NCBI GenBank assembly: GCA_009841145.1
Contig: VXMJ01000048.1
Location: forward strand, 1 to 64,000
Direction of reading: 5' to 3'
DNA from: Caldilineaceae bacterium SB0661_bin_34
GTDB taxonomy: Bacteria; Chloroflexota; Anaerolineae; Caldilineales; Caldilineaceae
Length of the DNA: 64,000 bases
The translations under genes and the position numbers were made by a program. A model generated the notes under the pieces. The model saw nothing but the letters and a program-made list of their open reading frames with translations. It was not told where the DNA came from and searched no databases. Shown here in pieces: positions 44,507 through 53,900 of the stretch (the stretch's first letter is position 1; the number at the start of each line of letters is the position of its first letter).

Positions 44507-45322
44507 TCAAGCCAGCAAATGGCGACGGCAAAAGGCCCGGATGGCCTCGCCCTGTTCGGCCTCGTGGAACTCCGGACCGCCGTGGCCGGCCTGACCGAGC
44601 AGCCTGAACTCGACATGGGACCCGTTGTCCGCCAGGACATCGGCCAACAGCCGACTCTGCTGCCAGGGGATGATCATGTCCGCCTTGCCGTGGAGAATGA
44701 GAAATGGACAGGTGTCGTCCGAAATCCAGGTAATGGGATTGGCCATGGCCGCGCGGTCCGGATGTTCGGCCACGGCACCGCCGAGCAGCAACCCCTCCGG
44801 CGAGTCGGGCGCGGCATGGTCGAGATCACTGGGGTGGTCCGGCAGGCGCATGAAGTCCGTGGGGCCGAACAAGTCGACCACCGCCTGGACCGAACTGGAC
44901 TGATCCCGGTGCTCGCCCAGATCGCCCTCCAGGGCCGCCTGTCCGTTGGAGGTCCCCAGCAAGGCCGCCAGGTGTCCGCCGGCGGATGCACCCAGGACAC
45001 CGATCCGCTCGGCATTGAAGCCAAAACGCGCCGCCTGGGCCCGCAGCCAGCGAATGGCCGCCTTGCACTGGTGAATCTGGGCCGGGAACAGGGCCTCGTG
45101 GCTGAAGTGGTACTGGATGCTGGCCAGAGCCCAACCCTCGTCAACCATAGGCAGCACGGGAGAATCCGACTTGTCCCCGTGCATCCAGGCCCCACCGTGG
45201 ATCCAGACCAGCAGCGGTGCCGGATGATCGGTCCGGGGCAGGTACAGATCCAGCCTCAGATCCCGGGCCTGCTCGTACCTTAGGTAGGGAAGACCTATGT
45301 GTCTAAACTCCTTGTCGGACAT
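44507..45322 (-). CDS. Alpha/beta hydrolase (BD-FAE/esterase-like)
   Basis: 271 residues with oxyanion-hole motif WIHGGAW, nucleophile elbow GASAGG (Ser), GPTDF, and C-terminal ILHGKADMIIPWQQS and GQAGHGGP (acid and His). The layout resembles feruloyl/carbohydrate esterases and kynurenine-formamidase-like hydrolases. The start at 45322 has GGAGG five bases upstream; the frame continues open further into ilvE but without meaning. It lies 13 bases after ilvE and upstream of the sugar transporter. Confidence 0.88.
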   Translation of the reverse strand: MSDKEFRHIGLPYLRYEQARDLRLDLYLPRTDHPAPLLVWIHGGAWMHGDKSDSPVLPMVDEGWALASIQYHFSHEALFPAQIHQCKAAIRWLRAQAARFGFNAERIGVLGASAGGHLAALLGTSNGQAALEGDLGEHRDQSSSVQAVVDLFGPTDFMRLPDHPSDLDHAAPDSPEGLLLGGAVAEHPDRAAMANPITWISDDTCPFLILHGKADMIIPWQQSRLLADVLADNGSHVEFRLLGQAGHGGPEFHEAEQGEAIRAFCRRHLLA

Positions 45323-45335
45323 GGTGCCTCCGGTT

Positions 45336-46262
45336 TCAATCAAGCGGAACGGCCTCAAGCCAGCCCCATTCGTCGTGGGCGCCGTCCTCCACGATGCCAA
45401 AGAAGGTCGCCTGGATCTCCCTGGTGATCGGACCCCGCCGTCCACTGCCCACCGGCATCCGGTCCACCGAACGGACCGGCGTAATCTCGGCGGCCGTGCC
45501 CGAGAAGAAAATCTCGGCGGCGAGGTACAGCATCTCCCGCGAAATAAACTCCTCCCGCACTTCAAACCCCTTGCTTTGCGCAATGGTGATGGCGCTGTCG
45601 CGCGTGATGCCATGCAGGATTGAACCGGCCATCGGCGGCGTATAGATCCGGTCATCGATGACCAGGAATATGTTCTCGCCACTGCCTTCCGACACACGGT
45701 CGTTGGCATCCAGAGCGATTCCCTCGACAAACCCGTTGTCCTTGGCTTCCATTACCAGATTCTGGCTATTGACGTACTGGCCGCCAATCTTCGCCATGGG
45801 ACTGAAGCTGTTGGATGCAACACGCCGCCAGCTGGATACCTGGATGTCCACCCCCTGTTCAATGGCCTCCTCGCCCAAGTACCGGCCCAACGGAATTGCC
45901 CCCAAAATCGCATCCACAGGACAACCCCGGCCGTCCACGCCCAGCGAATCGTAACCCCGGAAGACCAGCGGCCGGATGTAGGCGGCGGCCAGCCGGTTGG
46001 CCCGCAGGATCTGTTTGGTCGCTTCAATCCACCCGTCCACATCGAGCGGCGACGCCATGCGGGCCACCTTGCAGCTAAACAGAAGCCGTTCGTAGTGCTC
46101 CCGGACCCGGAACAGGTGCGGGGTCCCGTCGATGTCGTAGGCGCGGATGCCCTCGAAGGCACTGGAACCGTAGTGCAGGGCGTGGGTGAAGACATGAACG
46201 GTCGCCTGGTCCCACGGCATCACTTCGCCATTCATCCAGATGTAGTCGGCACGCATGGTCAT
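45336..46262 (-). CDS. ilvE: Branched-chain amino-acid aminotransferase (copy 1)
   Basis: Fold-type IV PLP enzyme interconverting branched-chain amino and keto acids, 308 residues. The Schiff-base lysine is Lys158 in SPMAKIGGQYVNSQ; EGIALDANDRVSEGSGENIF and FFSGTAAEITPV bind the cofactor phosphate. It is highly similar to the gene at 46522. Downstream hydrolase starts 13 bases after its stop. Confidence 0.93.
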   Translation of the reverse strand: MTMRADYIWMNGEVMPWDQATVHVFTHALHYGSSAFEGIRAYDIDGTPHLFRVREHYERLLFSCKVARMASPLDVDGWIEATKQILRANRLAAAYIRPLVFRGYDSLGVDGRGCPVDAILGAIPLGRYLGEEAIEQGVDIQVSSWRRVASNSFSPMAKIGGQYVNSQNLVMEAKDNGFVEGIALDANDRVSEGSGENIFLVIDDRIYTPPMAGSILHGITRDSAITIAQSKGFEVREEFISREMLYLAAEIFFSGTAAEITPVRSVDRMPVGSGRRGPITREIQATFFGIVEDGAHDEWGWLEAVPLD

Positions 46263-46521
46263 GGGCCTGGACCGGTCCTCCGTATGTGCGCCGAGCGACT
46301 ACGGCCTGTCAACTGTCGGGCAGATCCGAGCGGAAAGAGATATCCGGTCATCGGCTCAACACCTCGTCGGCAGCCGCGGTCTGCGCCTGACGATTTCGGT
46401 CACAGGCAGGAAGAACGGCTCCAGCCTCGGAGCCCGGTCGAACCTGAGCCGGGAAAGACCTTTCTGCCTGTTCGCCGCCCAACGCGACCTATTCCAAACC
46501 TTGAAGCGGCAACCTGGCAAA

Positions 46522-47448
46522 TCAGTCAAGCGGGACGGCCTCAAGCCAGCCCCATTCGTCGTGGGTGCCATCCTCCACGATTCCAAAGAAGGTCGCCTGG
46601 ATCTCCTGGGTGACCGGACCCCGCTGTCCGCTGCCCACCGGCATGCGGTCCACCGACCGGACCGGCGTGATCTCGGCAGCCGTCCCGGAGAAGAAAATCT
46701 CGTCGGCGAGGTACAGCATCTCGCGCGAAATGAATTCCTCGCGCACCTCAAACCCCTTGCTGCGCGCAATTTTGATGGCACTGTCGCGGGTGATGCCCCG
46801 CAGGATCGAACTGGCCACCGGCGGGGTATAGATTCGGTCGTCGATGACCAGGAAAATGTTCTCGCCGCTGCCTTCGGACACGTTGTCGTTGGCATCCAGC
46901 ACGATTCCTTCGACGAAGCCGTTGTCCTTGGCCTCCATCACCACGTTCTGGCTGTTGACGTACTGGCCGCCAATCTTGGCCATGGGGCTGAAGCTGTTGG
47001 AGGACATGCGGCGCCAGCTGGACACTTGGACGTCCACCCCCTGTTCGATGGCCTCCTCGCCCAGGTACTTACCCCAGGGCACCGCACCCAGGATGGCATC
47101 GATGGGGCAACCCCGGCCGTCCACACCCAGCGAATCGTAGCCCCGGAACACCAGCGGCCGGATGTAGGCGCCGGCCAGCTTGTTGGCCCGCAGGACCTGT
47201 TTGGTCACGTCGATCCATCCGTCCACGTCGAGCGGCGACTCCATGTGAGCTACCTTGCAGCTGAACAAGAGTCTTTCGTAGTGCTCCCGGGCCCGAAACA
47301 GGTGCGGGGTCCCGTTGATTTCATAGGCCCGAATGCCCTCGAAGGCGCTTGAGCCGTAGTGCAGGGCATGGGCAAAGACATGAACGGTGGCCTTGTCCCA
47401 CGGCATCACTTCGCCGTTCATCCAGATGTAGTCGGCACGCATGGTCAT
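46522..47448 (-). CDS. ilvE: Branched-chain amino-acid aminotransferase (copy 2)
   Basis: 308 residues, same length and active-site motifs as copy 1 (Lys158 in SPMAKIGGQYVNSQ, EGSGENIF, FSGTAAEITPV). Most amino-acid differences are conservative while codons differ often, implying an old tandem duplication kept by selection or gene conversion. The 259-base gap between the copies holds no gene and may carry a separate promoter. Confidence 0.93.
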   Translation of the reverse strand: MTMRADYIWMNGEVMPWDKATVHVFAHALHYGSSAFEGIRAYEINGTPHLFRAREHYERLLFSCKVAHMESPLDVDGWIDVTKQVLRANKLAGAYIRPLVFRGYDSLGVDGRGCPIDAILGAVPWGKYLGEEAIEQGVDVQVSSWRRMSSNSFSPMAKIGGQYVNSQNVVMEAKDNGFVEGIVLDANDNVSEGSGENIFLVIDDRIYTPPVASSILRGITRDSAIKIARSKGFEVREEFISREMLYLADEIFFSGTAAEITPVRSVDRMPVGSGQRGPVTQEIQATFFGIVEDGTHDEWGWLEAVPLD

Positions 47449-47600
47449 GGGCCTGTACCTGCACTCCTAATAAATGTATATGCACTGTGGCATCCGGCTT
47501 GTCGGCAACCAGAAAGCCCGCCTAAAAAACACAGGCGCCGCGCGCCCGAAGCGGGATTATACAACCCGCGGACGGACTCGGTCCGCGGATGGCAAAGTCC

Positions 47601-47768
47601 GGGGCACTGTTTCAATCCCGTTGATTTGGGTATCCGTTCATTGCAAGGGGTCGGCGTCGCTGCGACCCCTTGCGTTCGGTACCAACTGATTTGACGGCAT
47701 TCAGTACCGGGTGCCCGTTGCCACCTTTGGCTTCCCGAGCCAATCAACGTAAGGTGAAACCGTGCCCC
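47601..47768. mobile_element. Miniature element (MITE-like), 168 bp
   Basis: Left end GGGGCACTGTTTCAATCCCG then TTGATT (47601-47626); right end AATCAACGTAAGGTGAAACC then GTGCCCC (47742-47768), an inverted match with a few differences. Inside is a perfect hairpin GCAAGGGGTCG/CGACCCCTTGC (47643-47673). No coding capacity. Ends match the transposase fragments at 20.6 and 60.1 kb. Confidence 0.7.
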
Positions 47769-47774
47769 GTTGCA

Positions 47775-49451
47775 CTACTGGGACATGGGGGCCAATAGAC
47801 AGCCCGTATCATATTCGGCCGAAAACCAGATGGGAATGCACCACGGCTTGAACTCCGCCACTTTCCCACCGCGGACCTCCACCTCGTAACTGCCATCGTC
47901 CATGCGGCTGACCGCGACGGTGACGCCACTCCCAATCTCCCGCCTTTCACCATCGCCGATCAGCGAGTAGTCGTCCCGGCCCCAACCGACATCATGCAAA
48001 AATGTCTCATTGGCGGGATTGTACAGCGCAGGTCCCAAACGGGCATTCACTCCCGTTCCCGTGGTCTGGTCATACCGGCTCACGAGCACACCCTCATAGC
48101 GTACGGGACGGCGCTGCCCGGGGACTGAGGCATCGTAGGCCTGGGGCCACTCATCCACATAGTCCAAGGGGCGCGCGGGCAAGACTTCCAGCGTTGTGAA
48201 CGCGTAGGGACGGCCCGAGTGGACAACCAGGAACTGATGCCCCGAGACCAAGGGCGGGCTCAGCCTGTAAACCCCGTTGTCGGACAGATGGAGGGCCACG
48301 GCCTCCGGGGCAACCCAGCCAGCCGAATAGCGATTGACGGCCAGCGTAGGCGGTAGGTCCTGCCGCCATCCGAGGACGGGAACGCCTATCCTCAGGGCCG
48401 ACATCATGTCAAACGGGTTGCTGTAGGGGTTGGGTGGCTCCAGCTCATCACCGAGGACAGGCTCCCAAAGCAGCTCGGTGTAGGAGTGGGGCCAACCCAT
48501 CCACCCATGTCCGATTTCGTGGACAATGGTTTCCATGTTGGCCTCACGCAGACTGACGAGTCCCAAGTGGGCAAATCCGTTGTACGCATCACCGCCGCTG
48601 TCGTTCGCCACATCGTTGAACAGCAGCCGGTTCAGTCCTCCAGGCTGGCCCAGATCACAGCAGCCCGGTTCCACGACCAGACCAAGCCATTGTTCCTCCA
48701 CAGCCTGCACTGTGCCATTCCCAGCCACTTGAAAGTCGAAACCGCCCCGAAACGTGATGCGCAAGGCACCCTCCGACATCTGTCGGTAATAGGGTGCCAC
48801 ATGGGCATTCAGCAATGCGACTGCTTCTTCCAGGCTCATCGCGATGCGAGTGCCGTCGTCCATGAACCACCCCTCGGCATCTGTCGGGACACGGGCAATG
48901 TCGACCCATATCTCCAAGTCACCCAGTGAGTAATAGGTGGGATCGGCCGGCGGATCCAGGTGGGTGCGGTCAGGATATCGAACCATGGGAGTACAGCCTA
49001 TAAATCCCATATGGCCATAGCGCAGATAACTGCCGTTCCCGTAATAGCGGATCAAGGAAAGCGGATCGCTGCCGCCCAGATCGAGCAGGCCCGCCCCAAC
49101 CCACGGCGACGCGGGATTCGGGGAGGGCGTGCAGGAGTAGGGCTGCGAGGCGCGCCACCAGGATTGGGGTTCCAGATCGTTCCATTCCTCAAAGGAGGGA
49201 TCGCCGGACGGAAGGTCGACAGGCGCGTCTGGTGTCGCGGCCGGTGCACCGGCGGCAATCTGGACGGGTGTTGACGTCCAGGTGGGCACGGGCTCCACAA
49301 CTTCGTCCGCCATGGTGGAAGTAGGCACAATATCCTGACTTGCCTGTGGACCGGACCTGGTTCTGCCGCGGCCACAACCTGCCAGACAGGTGGCTGCAAC
49401 AAGCAGCAGGATTCCTGTGCACATGGCCAGTTTCAATCTTGATGCTGTCAT
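47775..49451 (-). CDS. Lipoprotein zinc metallopeptidase (M6/metzincin-like)
   Basis: 558 residues from the chosen start, which begins a lipoprotein signal (ILLLVAATCLAGC, Cys26). A Pro/Thr/Ala-rich linker to about residue 85 is followed by the catalytic domain: HEIGHGWMGWPHSY at 311-324 gives HExxH plus a third His, and NPFDMMSALRIG resembles the Met-turn of immune-inhibitor-A-like enzymes. The C-terminal part is beta-rich. It is exported and surface-bound; substrate unknown. Its stop is six bases from one miniature element and its start 23 bases from another. Confidence 0.8.
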   Translation of the reverse strand: MTASRLKLAMCTGILLLVAATCLAGCGRGRTRSGPQASQDIVPTSTMADEVVEPVPTWTSTPVQIAAGAPAATPDAPVDLPSGDPSFEEWNDLEPQSWWRASQPYSCTPSPNPASPWVGAGLLDLGGSDPLSLIRYYGNGSYLRYGHMGFIGCTPMVRYPDRTHLDPPADPTYYSLGDLEIWVDIARVPTDAEGWFMDDGTRIAMSLEEAVALLNAHVAPYYRQMSEGALRITFRGGFDFQVAGNGTVQAVEEQWLGLVVEPGCCDLGQPGGLNRLLFNDVANDSGGDAYNGFAHLGLVSLREANMETIVHEIGHGWMGWPHSYTELLWEPVLGDELEPPNPYSNPFDMMSALRIGVPVLGWRQDLPPTLAVNRYSAGWVAPEAVALHLSDNGVYRLSPPLVSGHQFLVVHSGRPYAFTTLEVLPARPLDYVDEWPQAYDASVPGQRRPVRYEGVLVSRYDQTTGTGVNARLGPALYNPANETFLHDVGWGRDDYSLIGDGERREIGSGVTVAVSRMDDGSYEVEVRGGKVAEFKPWCIPIWFSAEYDTGCLLAPMSQ

Positions 49452-49474
49452 GTCAAGGCAACCCTTTCCCACCA

Positions 49475-49888
49475 GGGCACTGTTGCAATCCCGTTGATGT
49501 TGGTTCAAGGCTGGAACGACCAGGAACCCCATACCTGGTTCCGAACAACCAAAAACCCAAGGGGCTCCTCGTGGCGGACAGCATCCCTGTGCACCTCGGG
49601 AGAGGGACGCACACATTCCAGACACCGGCCTGCCACAACATGAACAACTCCCTCGTGCCCTGCCGCTCGGAGCCGGACCTGGGAGCCATCCGTGCAGGCT
49701 GGGCGAAAATCCTGGTAGAAGGATACGTGAGCTATCGTGAACTACAAGTGACTAGTGAGCAAGTGGGTATCTGTAGCGGCCGCCCGGCATGGATGGCGGC
49801 TGGGACCGATGTCTTGAGGCGTGTCCGCCTGGGGACGTCAGGCAGGACCCGACACCCGGCCCACCATCAACGACAGTGAAACAGTGCC
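49475..49888. mobile_element. Short element with IS-like inverted ends, about 414 bp
   Basis: Left end GGGCACTGTTGCAATCCCG then TTGATG (49475-49499); right end CATCAACGACAGTGAAACAG then TGCC (49865-49888). The ends match the family at 20608, 47601 and 60127. The interior has no recognisable transposase. It fills the gap between the metallopeptidase and the VWA gene. Confidence 0.65.
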
Positions 49889-49897
49889 AAAGGCCGG

Positions 49898-51280
49898 TCA
49901 GCGGGTCAGCAGCTCGTCAACCGCCGCGGTCAGTTCCGCCATGGTCTGCACCTGCAGCACGTGGTCGCAGAAGGGCAGGTACTCGTTCATGTCACTGTCC
50001 CCGGTACCCCACAGCATGGGCGGTTCCGGGTTGAGCCAGATGGTCCGGGTGCAGCGCCGGGCCATCTCCTGAAAGATGCCCGTCTCCGGATCCCTGAAGT
50101 TGTTGCGTCCGTCGCCGACCATCAGGAGGGTGGTCCGGTGGTTGACCAGGTCAAGCCACTCGCGGTCGAACTCGGCCAGGCTGCCGCCCAGGTCCGTACT
50201 GTAGTGGCCGGGCGGCATGCGGACCAGCACGCGGTCCACCGCCTCCTGGGCCGAACCATGGGCCAGATCGGGGGTTATGTATTCCAGATGGTCGTTGAAG
50301 GCGAAGGCATAGGTGCGCGAGATTTGGTCCTGCATGGCGTGGATCAGGCCCAGCATGAGCTCGGTGCAGTAGCGCATCGAGGTCGACACGTCGCAGATGA
50401 CCACCAGCCGCGGCTTCTTTTGGCGCCGCTTGTAGCTGAGGGTGAACGGCACACCCCCGTGCCCCAGGTTCCGGCGGATGGTGGACTTCAGGTCCAGGGT
50501 TCCGGTCTTCTGCCGTTTCTGCCGCAGCGAAATCCGGCTTCTGAGCGCCGCCGATAGACGGCGCACCTCCTGACGCAGAACGTTCATTTCGTCCTCGCCC
50601 AGACGGCCGAACGGGGCGTGCAGCAAATCCTCGACATCCTCGGACGGAGGCCTGGCCTGCATGTTGTCCGTGATGCGCTGGCCGGCGAAGTTCTGCAACT
50701 GGCCGGTCTCGGCCTCGATGTTGGCCTGCAGCATTGCGCGCAGTTCGTCGAGGCGTTCCTTGGAGAAGCCGACCTGCTCCAGAAGCTTGGCAATCTCCGC
50801 CATGGCCCGGCGCACGCTGTCGTGCTTCAAGGCGGCTTGCATGCGCCGTACCATCCATTCGTTCCAGCGCATGTTGCGAGCCCGGTCCAGGCCCGTCATC
50901 GCCGCCAGTTGATTGAGGTCCTGCCGCGTCAGGGGTTCGCCCCGCAGCAGACGGCGCAGGCTGTCGGCGATGTCGTCCTTCAGTTGTCTGAGCGCCAATG
51001 CCAACTGCTCCGCCTCCTCGTCCGACAGGTTTTCCAGGGCGTTGTCCATGTCGGGCGGAAGTTCGGCCTTGCCGTCGAAGAAGATGGGGAACAGTTCGTC
51101 GAAGACCGGCAGGTGAATGGTGCGCTTGATTAGCGTGGAACGCAGGCTGATGCGGAATGGTTCCCGATCCTTGATGCCCAGAGCGGTGAGGGCTCCCGCC
51201 GCATCCACCGTTTCGGCCATGCTCACCGGCACGCCGGCGGCCCGCAACGCACGGGCGAACTGCATTAGACGGGTTTCCAT
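49898..51280 (-). CDS. VWA domain protein (CoxE-like)
   Basis: 460 residues. The C-terminal von Willebrand factor A domain has the MIDAS motif VICDVSTSMRY and the later TTLLMVGDGRNNF; the helical, charged N-terminus (LSDEEAEQLALALRQLKDDI) matches CoxE/VWA-CoxE proteins. It is 37 bases downstream of a MoxR ATPase; such pairs act as metal-cofactor-insertion or protein-complex chaperones. No target enzyme operon is adjacent, so its client is unknown. Confidence 0.9.
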   Translation of the reverse strand: METRLMQFARALRAAGVPVSMAETVDAAGALTALGIKDREPFRISLRSTLIKRTIHLPVFDELFPIFFDGKAELPPDMDNALENLSDEEAEQLALALRQLKDDIADSLRRLLRGEPLTRQDLNQLAAMTGLDRARNMRWNEWMVRRMQAALKHDSVRRAMAEIAKLLEQVGFSKERLDELRAMLQANIEAETGQLQNFAGQRITDNMQARPPSEDVEDLLHAPFGRLGEDEMNVLRQEVRRLSAALRSRISLRQKRQKTGTLDLKSTIRRNLGHGGVPFTLSYKRRQKKPRLVVICDVSTSMRYCTELMLGLIHAMQDQISRTYAFAFNDHLEYITPDLAHGSAQEAVDRVLVRMPPGHYSTDLGGSLAEFDREWLDLVNHRTTLLMVGDGRNNFRDPETGIFQEMARRCTRTIWLNPEPPMLWGTGDSDMNEYLPFCDHVLQVQTMAELTAAVDELLTR

Positions 51281-51317
51281 GTTCCAGCTCCACTGACTGA
51301 TTCGAGCATCCCGTGCA

Positions 51318-52286
51318 CTATAGGTACCGGGACTGGTCGTCTTCGTCTTCGGGTCCCTGATACTCGGGACCGTCCCCGGACATGGGTTCCAGGCGCTGCT
51401 GCACCCTTTTCAGATCCCGCTCGTGCTTGAGCAGGACGTTGAGTGTGTCGGACACCAGACCCCGGTCCAGCCGCTCGGCGTTGAGAACCACGAGCGTACG
51501 CGCCCAATCCAGGGTTTCGCTGATGCTCGGATGCTTGCGCAGGTCCAGGTTGCGCAGGCCCTGCACCATCTCCACGGCCTGCCGGGTCAACGCGCCGTCC
51601 AGTTCCGGCACCTTCAGGTTGACCACGTCAATCTCCTGCTCCAGTTCCGGGTAGTTGAGGAAAAGATAGAGACACCTGCGCTTGAGGGCCTCGGACAGTT
51701 CGCGCGTGTTGTTGCTGGTCAGAAACACCAGCGGCTGCACCCGGGCCGTAAGTGTGCCGAGTTCGGGCACGCTGACCTGGAAGTCGCTCAGGATCTCCAG
51801 CAGGAACGCTTCGAACTCGGCATCCGCCCGGTCGATCTCGTCAATCAAAAGCACCACCGGTTCCGGGCTGAGCAGGGCCTTGAGCAGGGGCCGTTGCAAC
51901 AGAAAGCGCATCGAGAAAAACACGTTCTCCTCGGCGGCAATCCGGTCCGCCGACTCGGCCAGGCTGCCGGCGGATGCCAGCACCTCCTGCAGCTTGTCCC
52001 GCAGTAGCTGTGTGTACAGGAGCTGCTTGGCGTACTCCCACTCGTAGAGTGCCTTGGTCTCGTCCAGACCCTCATAGCACTGCAGGCGGATCAGCTCGCG
52101 CCCGGTGGCGGCTGCCACGACCTTGGCCAGCTCGGTCTTGCCGACGCCGGCCGGCCCCTCAATCAACAGGGGCTTGTCCAGTTGATCGCTGAGGTAGGTG
52201 ATCGTGGCGATTTCGGACGAACAGACGTACCCCTGGTCGTGCAGCGACTCCCGAACCTGGTTTGGAGAAGAAAAGGCGTCGGGCAT
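51318..52286 (-). CDS. MoxR-family AAA+ ATPase
   Basis: 322 residues. Walker A LLIEGPAGVGKTELAK (about residues 40-55), Walker B VVLLIDEIDRAD, sensor LVFLTSNNTRELSEALKRRC with arginine finger. It is the usual partner of VWA-CoxE proteins, and the two probably work as a chaperone pair in the cytoplasm. A gene-free 514 bases lies upstream. Confidence 0.92.
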   Translation of the reverse strand: MPDAFSSPNQVRESLHDQGYVCSSEIATITYLSDQLDKPLLIEGPAGVGKTELAKVVAAATGRELIRLQCYEGLDETKALYEWEYAKQLLYTQLLRDKLQEVLASAGSLAESADRIAAEENVFFSMRFLLQRPLLKALLSPEPVVLLIDEIDRADAEFEAFLLEILSDFQVSVPELGTLTARVQPLVFLTSNNTRELSEALKRRCLYLFLNYPELEQEIDVVNLKVPELDGALTRQAVEMVQGLRNLDLRKHPSISETLDWARTLVVLNAERLDRGLVSDTLNVLLKHERDLKRVQQRLEPMSGDGPEYQGPEDEDDQSRYL

Positions 52287-52800
52287 TGGGCAGGCTCGAT
52301 GTTGGCTTGATGAAGTTGCCGCCAGCCGAGACGGACGGCAGGTAGCGGTCGCACGGGCCTCACGGCCCGCGTTGTGGCCGCAGCGCGGGAACCAGCCTGG
52401 ATGCAGGTGGACAGCACCTTGCAGTTTAATGCCTTCGCCGAAGCACTACACAGGGTCTCGCTGCCGGATGGTTTCAGGCTTCAGAGAGGATGTCGTACAG
52501 AGAGAATTCCAGGATGTCGCCGTAGTCCACGCTCTGCCAGCCAAGATAGCGTGGCCAGTCGAGAATAGCTTCCCGTTCGGTACTTTGGACGATAACGGCA
52601 ACCGTAGAGACAGGACAATCGCATTCTGTGGGACAGGCCCCTGGCAGGTCCTGGTTCTTCCGGCTGGCTGCTTGCGTTGGGCCGCGAGACTGCCCTTGTC
52701 AGTGGTCTTCCGGTAAAGCAGGTGAAGGCTTGGTGCCACAGGAACGACAATGTTATCCACGGCGTGGGCGGCCAGTGACGCGACATGCTACATTGGGGCC
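52287..52800. other. Gene-poor stretch
   Basis: About 510 bases between divergent MoxR and HigB. One minus-strand frame ends with EREAILDWPRYLGWQSVDYG then ILEFSLYDILSEA before a stop near 52475; it looks protein-like but lacks a good start and known motif, and may be a remnant. Promoters of both neighbours should lie here. Confidence 0.35.
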
Positions 52801-53073
52801 ATGAAGATCCGGCACAAGGGACTGCGGGCGCTCCATGAGCAAAACAATCAGGCTCGGCTCCCGGCAAATCTGGTGCCCCGGCTTCGACGCATTCTGTTCC
52901 GACTACAAGAAGCGGCGAATCCCGGCAGTGCCGACGCCCCCGGGTTTCGGTTGCATCCGTTGAAGGGAAACCGAGCAGGCCAGTGGAGTGTGCGAGTATC
53001 AGGCAACTGGCGTGTCGTGTTCCGCTTCGAGGCCGGCGAAGTCGTGGATGTGGATCTGGTTGACTACCACTGA
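52801..53073 (+). CDS. higB: HigB-type (RelE/ParE superfamily) toxin
   Basis: 90 residues, likely ribosome-dependent mRNA interferase. RLRRILFRLQEAANPGSADA, FRLHPLKGNRAGQWSVRVSG and NWRVVFRFEAGEVVDVDLVD are family patterns, with the YH C-terminus. The ATG at 52801 fits family starts. The antitoxin begins 17 bases downstream, the reversed order typical of higBA. Confidence 0.92.
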   Translation: MKIRHKGLRALHEQNNQARLPANLVPRLRRILFRLQEAANPGSADAPGFRLHPLKGNRAGQWSVRVSGNWRVVFRFEAGEVVDVDLVDYH

Positions 53074-53090
53074 TGGGAAGGAGAAAGGTG

Positions 53091-53411
53091 ATGGATGGTA
53101 CCGACAGCGAGCGCGTAGGGCCAATGCTGACCCCCCCGCACCTGGGCGAATTGATCCGAGAGAGCATGGACGCGGTCGGATGGAATGTGACCGAGACAGC
53201 GGCGCATCTGGGGTGCGAGCGGGGAACCCTGTCCCGTCTCCTAAACGGCAAGACGGGGGTGTCCGCGAACATGGCTCTTGCCCTGGAGGCGGTTGGCTGG
53301 GGTACGGCCGATCATTGGATGCGCATGCAGGCGAGCTATGAACTCGCCCAGGCACGCAGGGCACGCGGATGGCAGGAAGAGATGAAATCACGCGACGCGG
53401 TCGCGCGATAA
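53091..53411 (+). CDS. higA: HigA-type antitoxin
   Basis: 106 residues with a Cro/C1 helix-turn-helix: LTPPHLGELIRESMDAVGWN, ETAAHLGCERGTLSRLLNGK and ALALEAVGWGTADHWMRMQA, the HigA/VapI pattern. Start ATG follows AAGGAGAAAGG. It neutralises HigB and represses the operon in known systems. This is the only intact, classical toxin-antitoxin pair in the window. Confidence 0.92.
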   Translation: MDGTDSERVGPMLTPPHLGELIRESMDAVGWNVTETAAHLGCERGTLSRLLNGKTGVSANMALALEAVGWGTADHWMRMQASYELAQARRARGWQEEMKSRDAVAR

Positions 53412-53900
53412 CGCGGTGGAATCGGGGTGCACATCGAGACTCACCTTCGATCGGACCGCTGGCACGCAAACATGACCACGAAGACACAGATTGACGGGGA
53501 GTCCATGGCCAAGATCGAGATCACCAAGCCAATCACATTCTGAACAGGGCAATGGCACGCATGGGAAGAAACATGGCGCCGGACATCGAAAATCCGATGC
53601 CGTGCCGGTGCAACGCGCCGCTTGGGACATGGTGGCTGCGTTCGAACAGGTCAAATGGCATTGCAAATACCTGCTCAAGAACCCAGCCAAACGGGATGCG
53701 ATTGTCCCAACTGCATAGGTCGCAACGAAAACTGCCGAAAGTAGGGAAGACCACACCGCCTATCCTGCAGGCACCGCGCCCAAACCAGCATTCCACTGCT
53801 CTATCCTGACCGGCAGGTAACCCGATTCGGGCAACGCGCACGGGTATATAATCGAGGCATCGTCCCGGTTGCCGATGGGTCCGGGACACCTGTTCATGCA
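53412..53900. other. Gene-poor stretch with promoter-like box
   Basis: About 490 bases. A 23-codon frame begins at 53472 and another frame ends FEQVKWHCKYLLKNPAKRDA near 53718, but neither is convincing. TATAAT at 53847-53852 is a likely -10 box for the NfeD/band-7 operon; no clear -35 is seen. Confidence 0.4.

Noticed and set aside
45323-45730. N-terminal extension of the alpha/beta hydrolase frame
   Set aside because: It is a shifted-phase reading of ilvE; the family start and a GGAGG site are at 45322.
47449-47600. T-box or attenuator upstream of ilvE
   Set aside because: An eight-pair CCGCGGAC/GTCCGCGG hairpin is present but lacks T-box consensus or a T-run.
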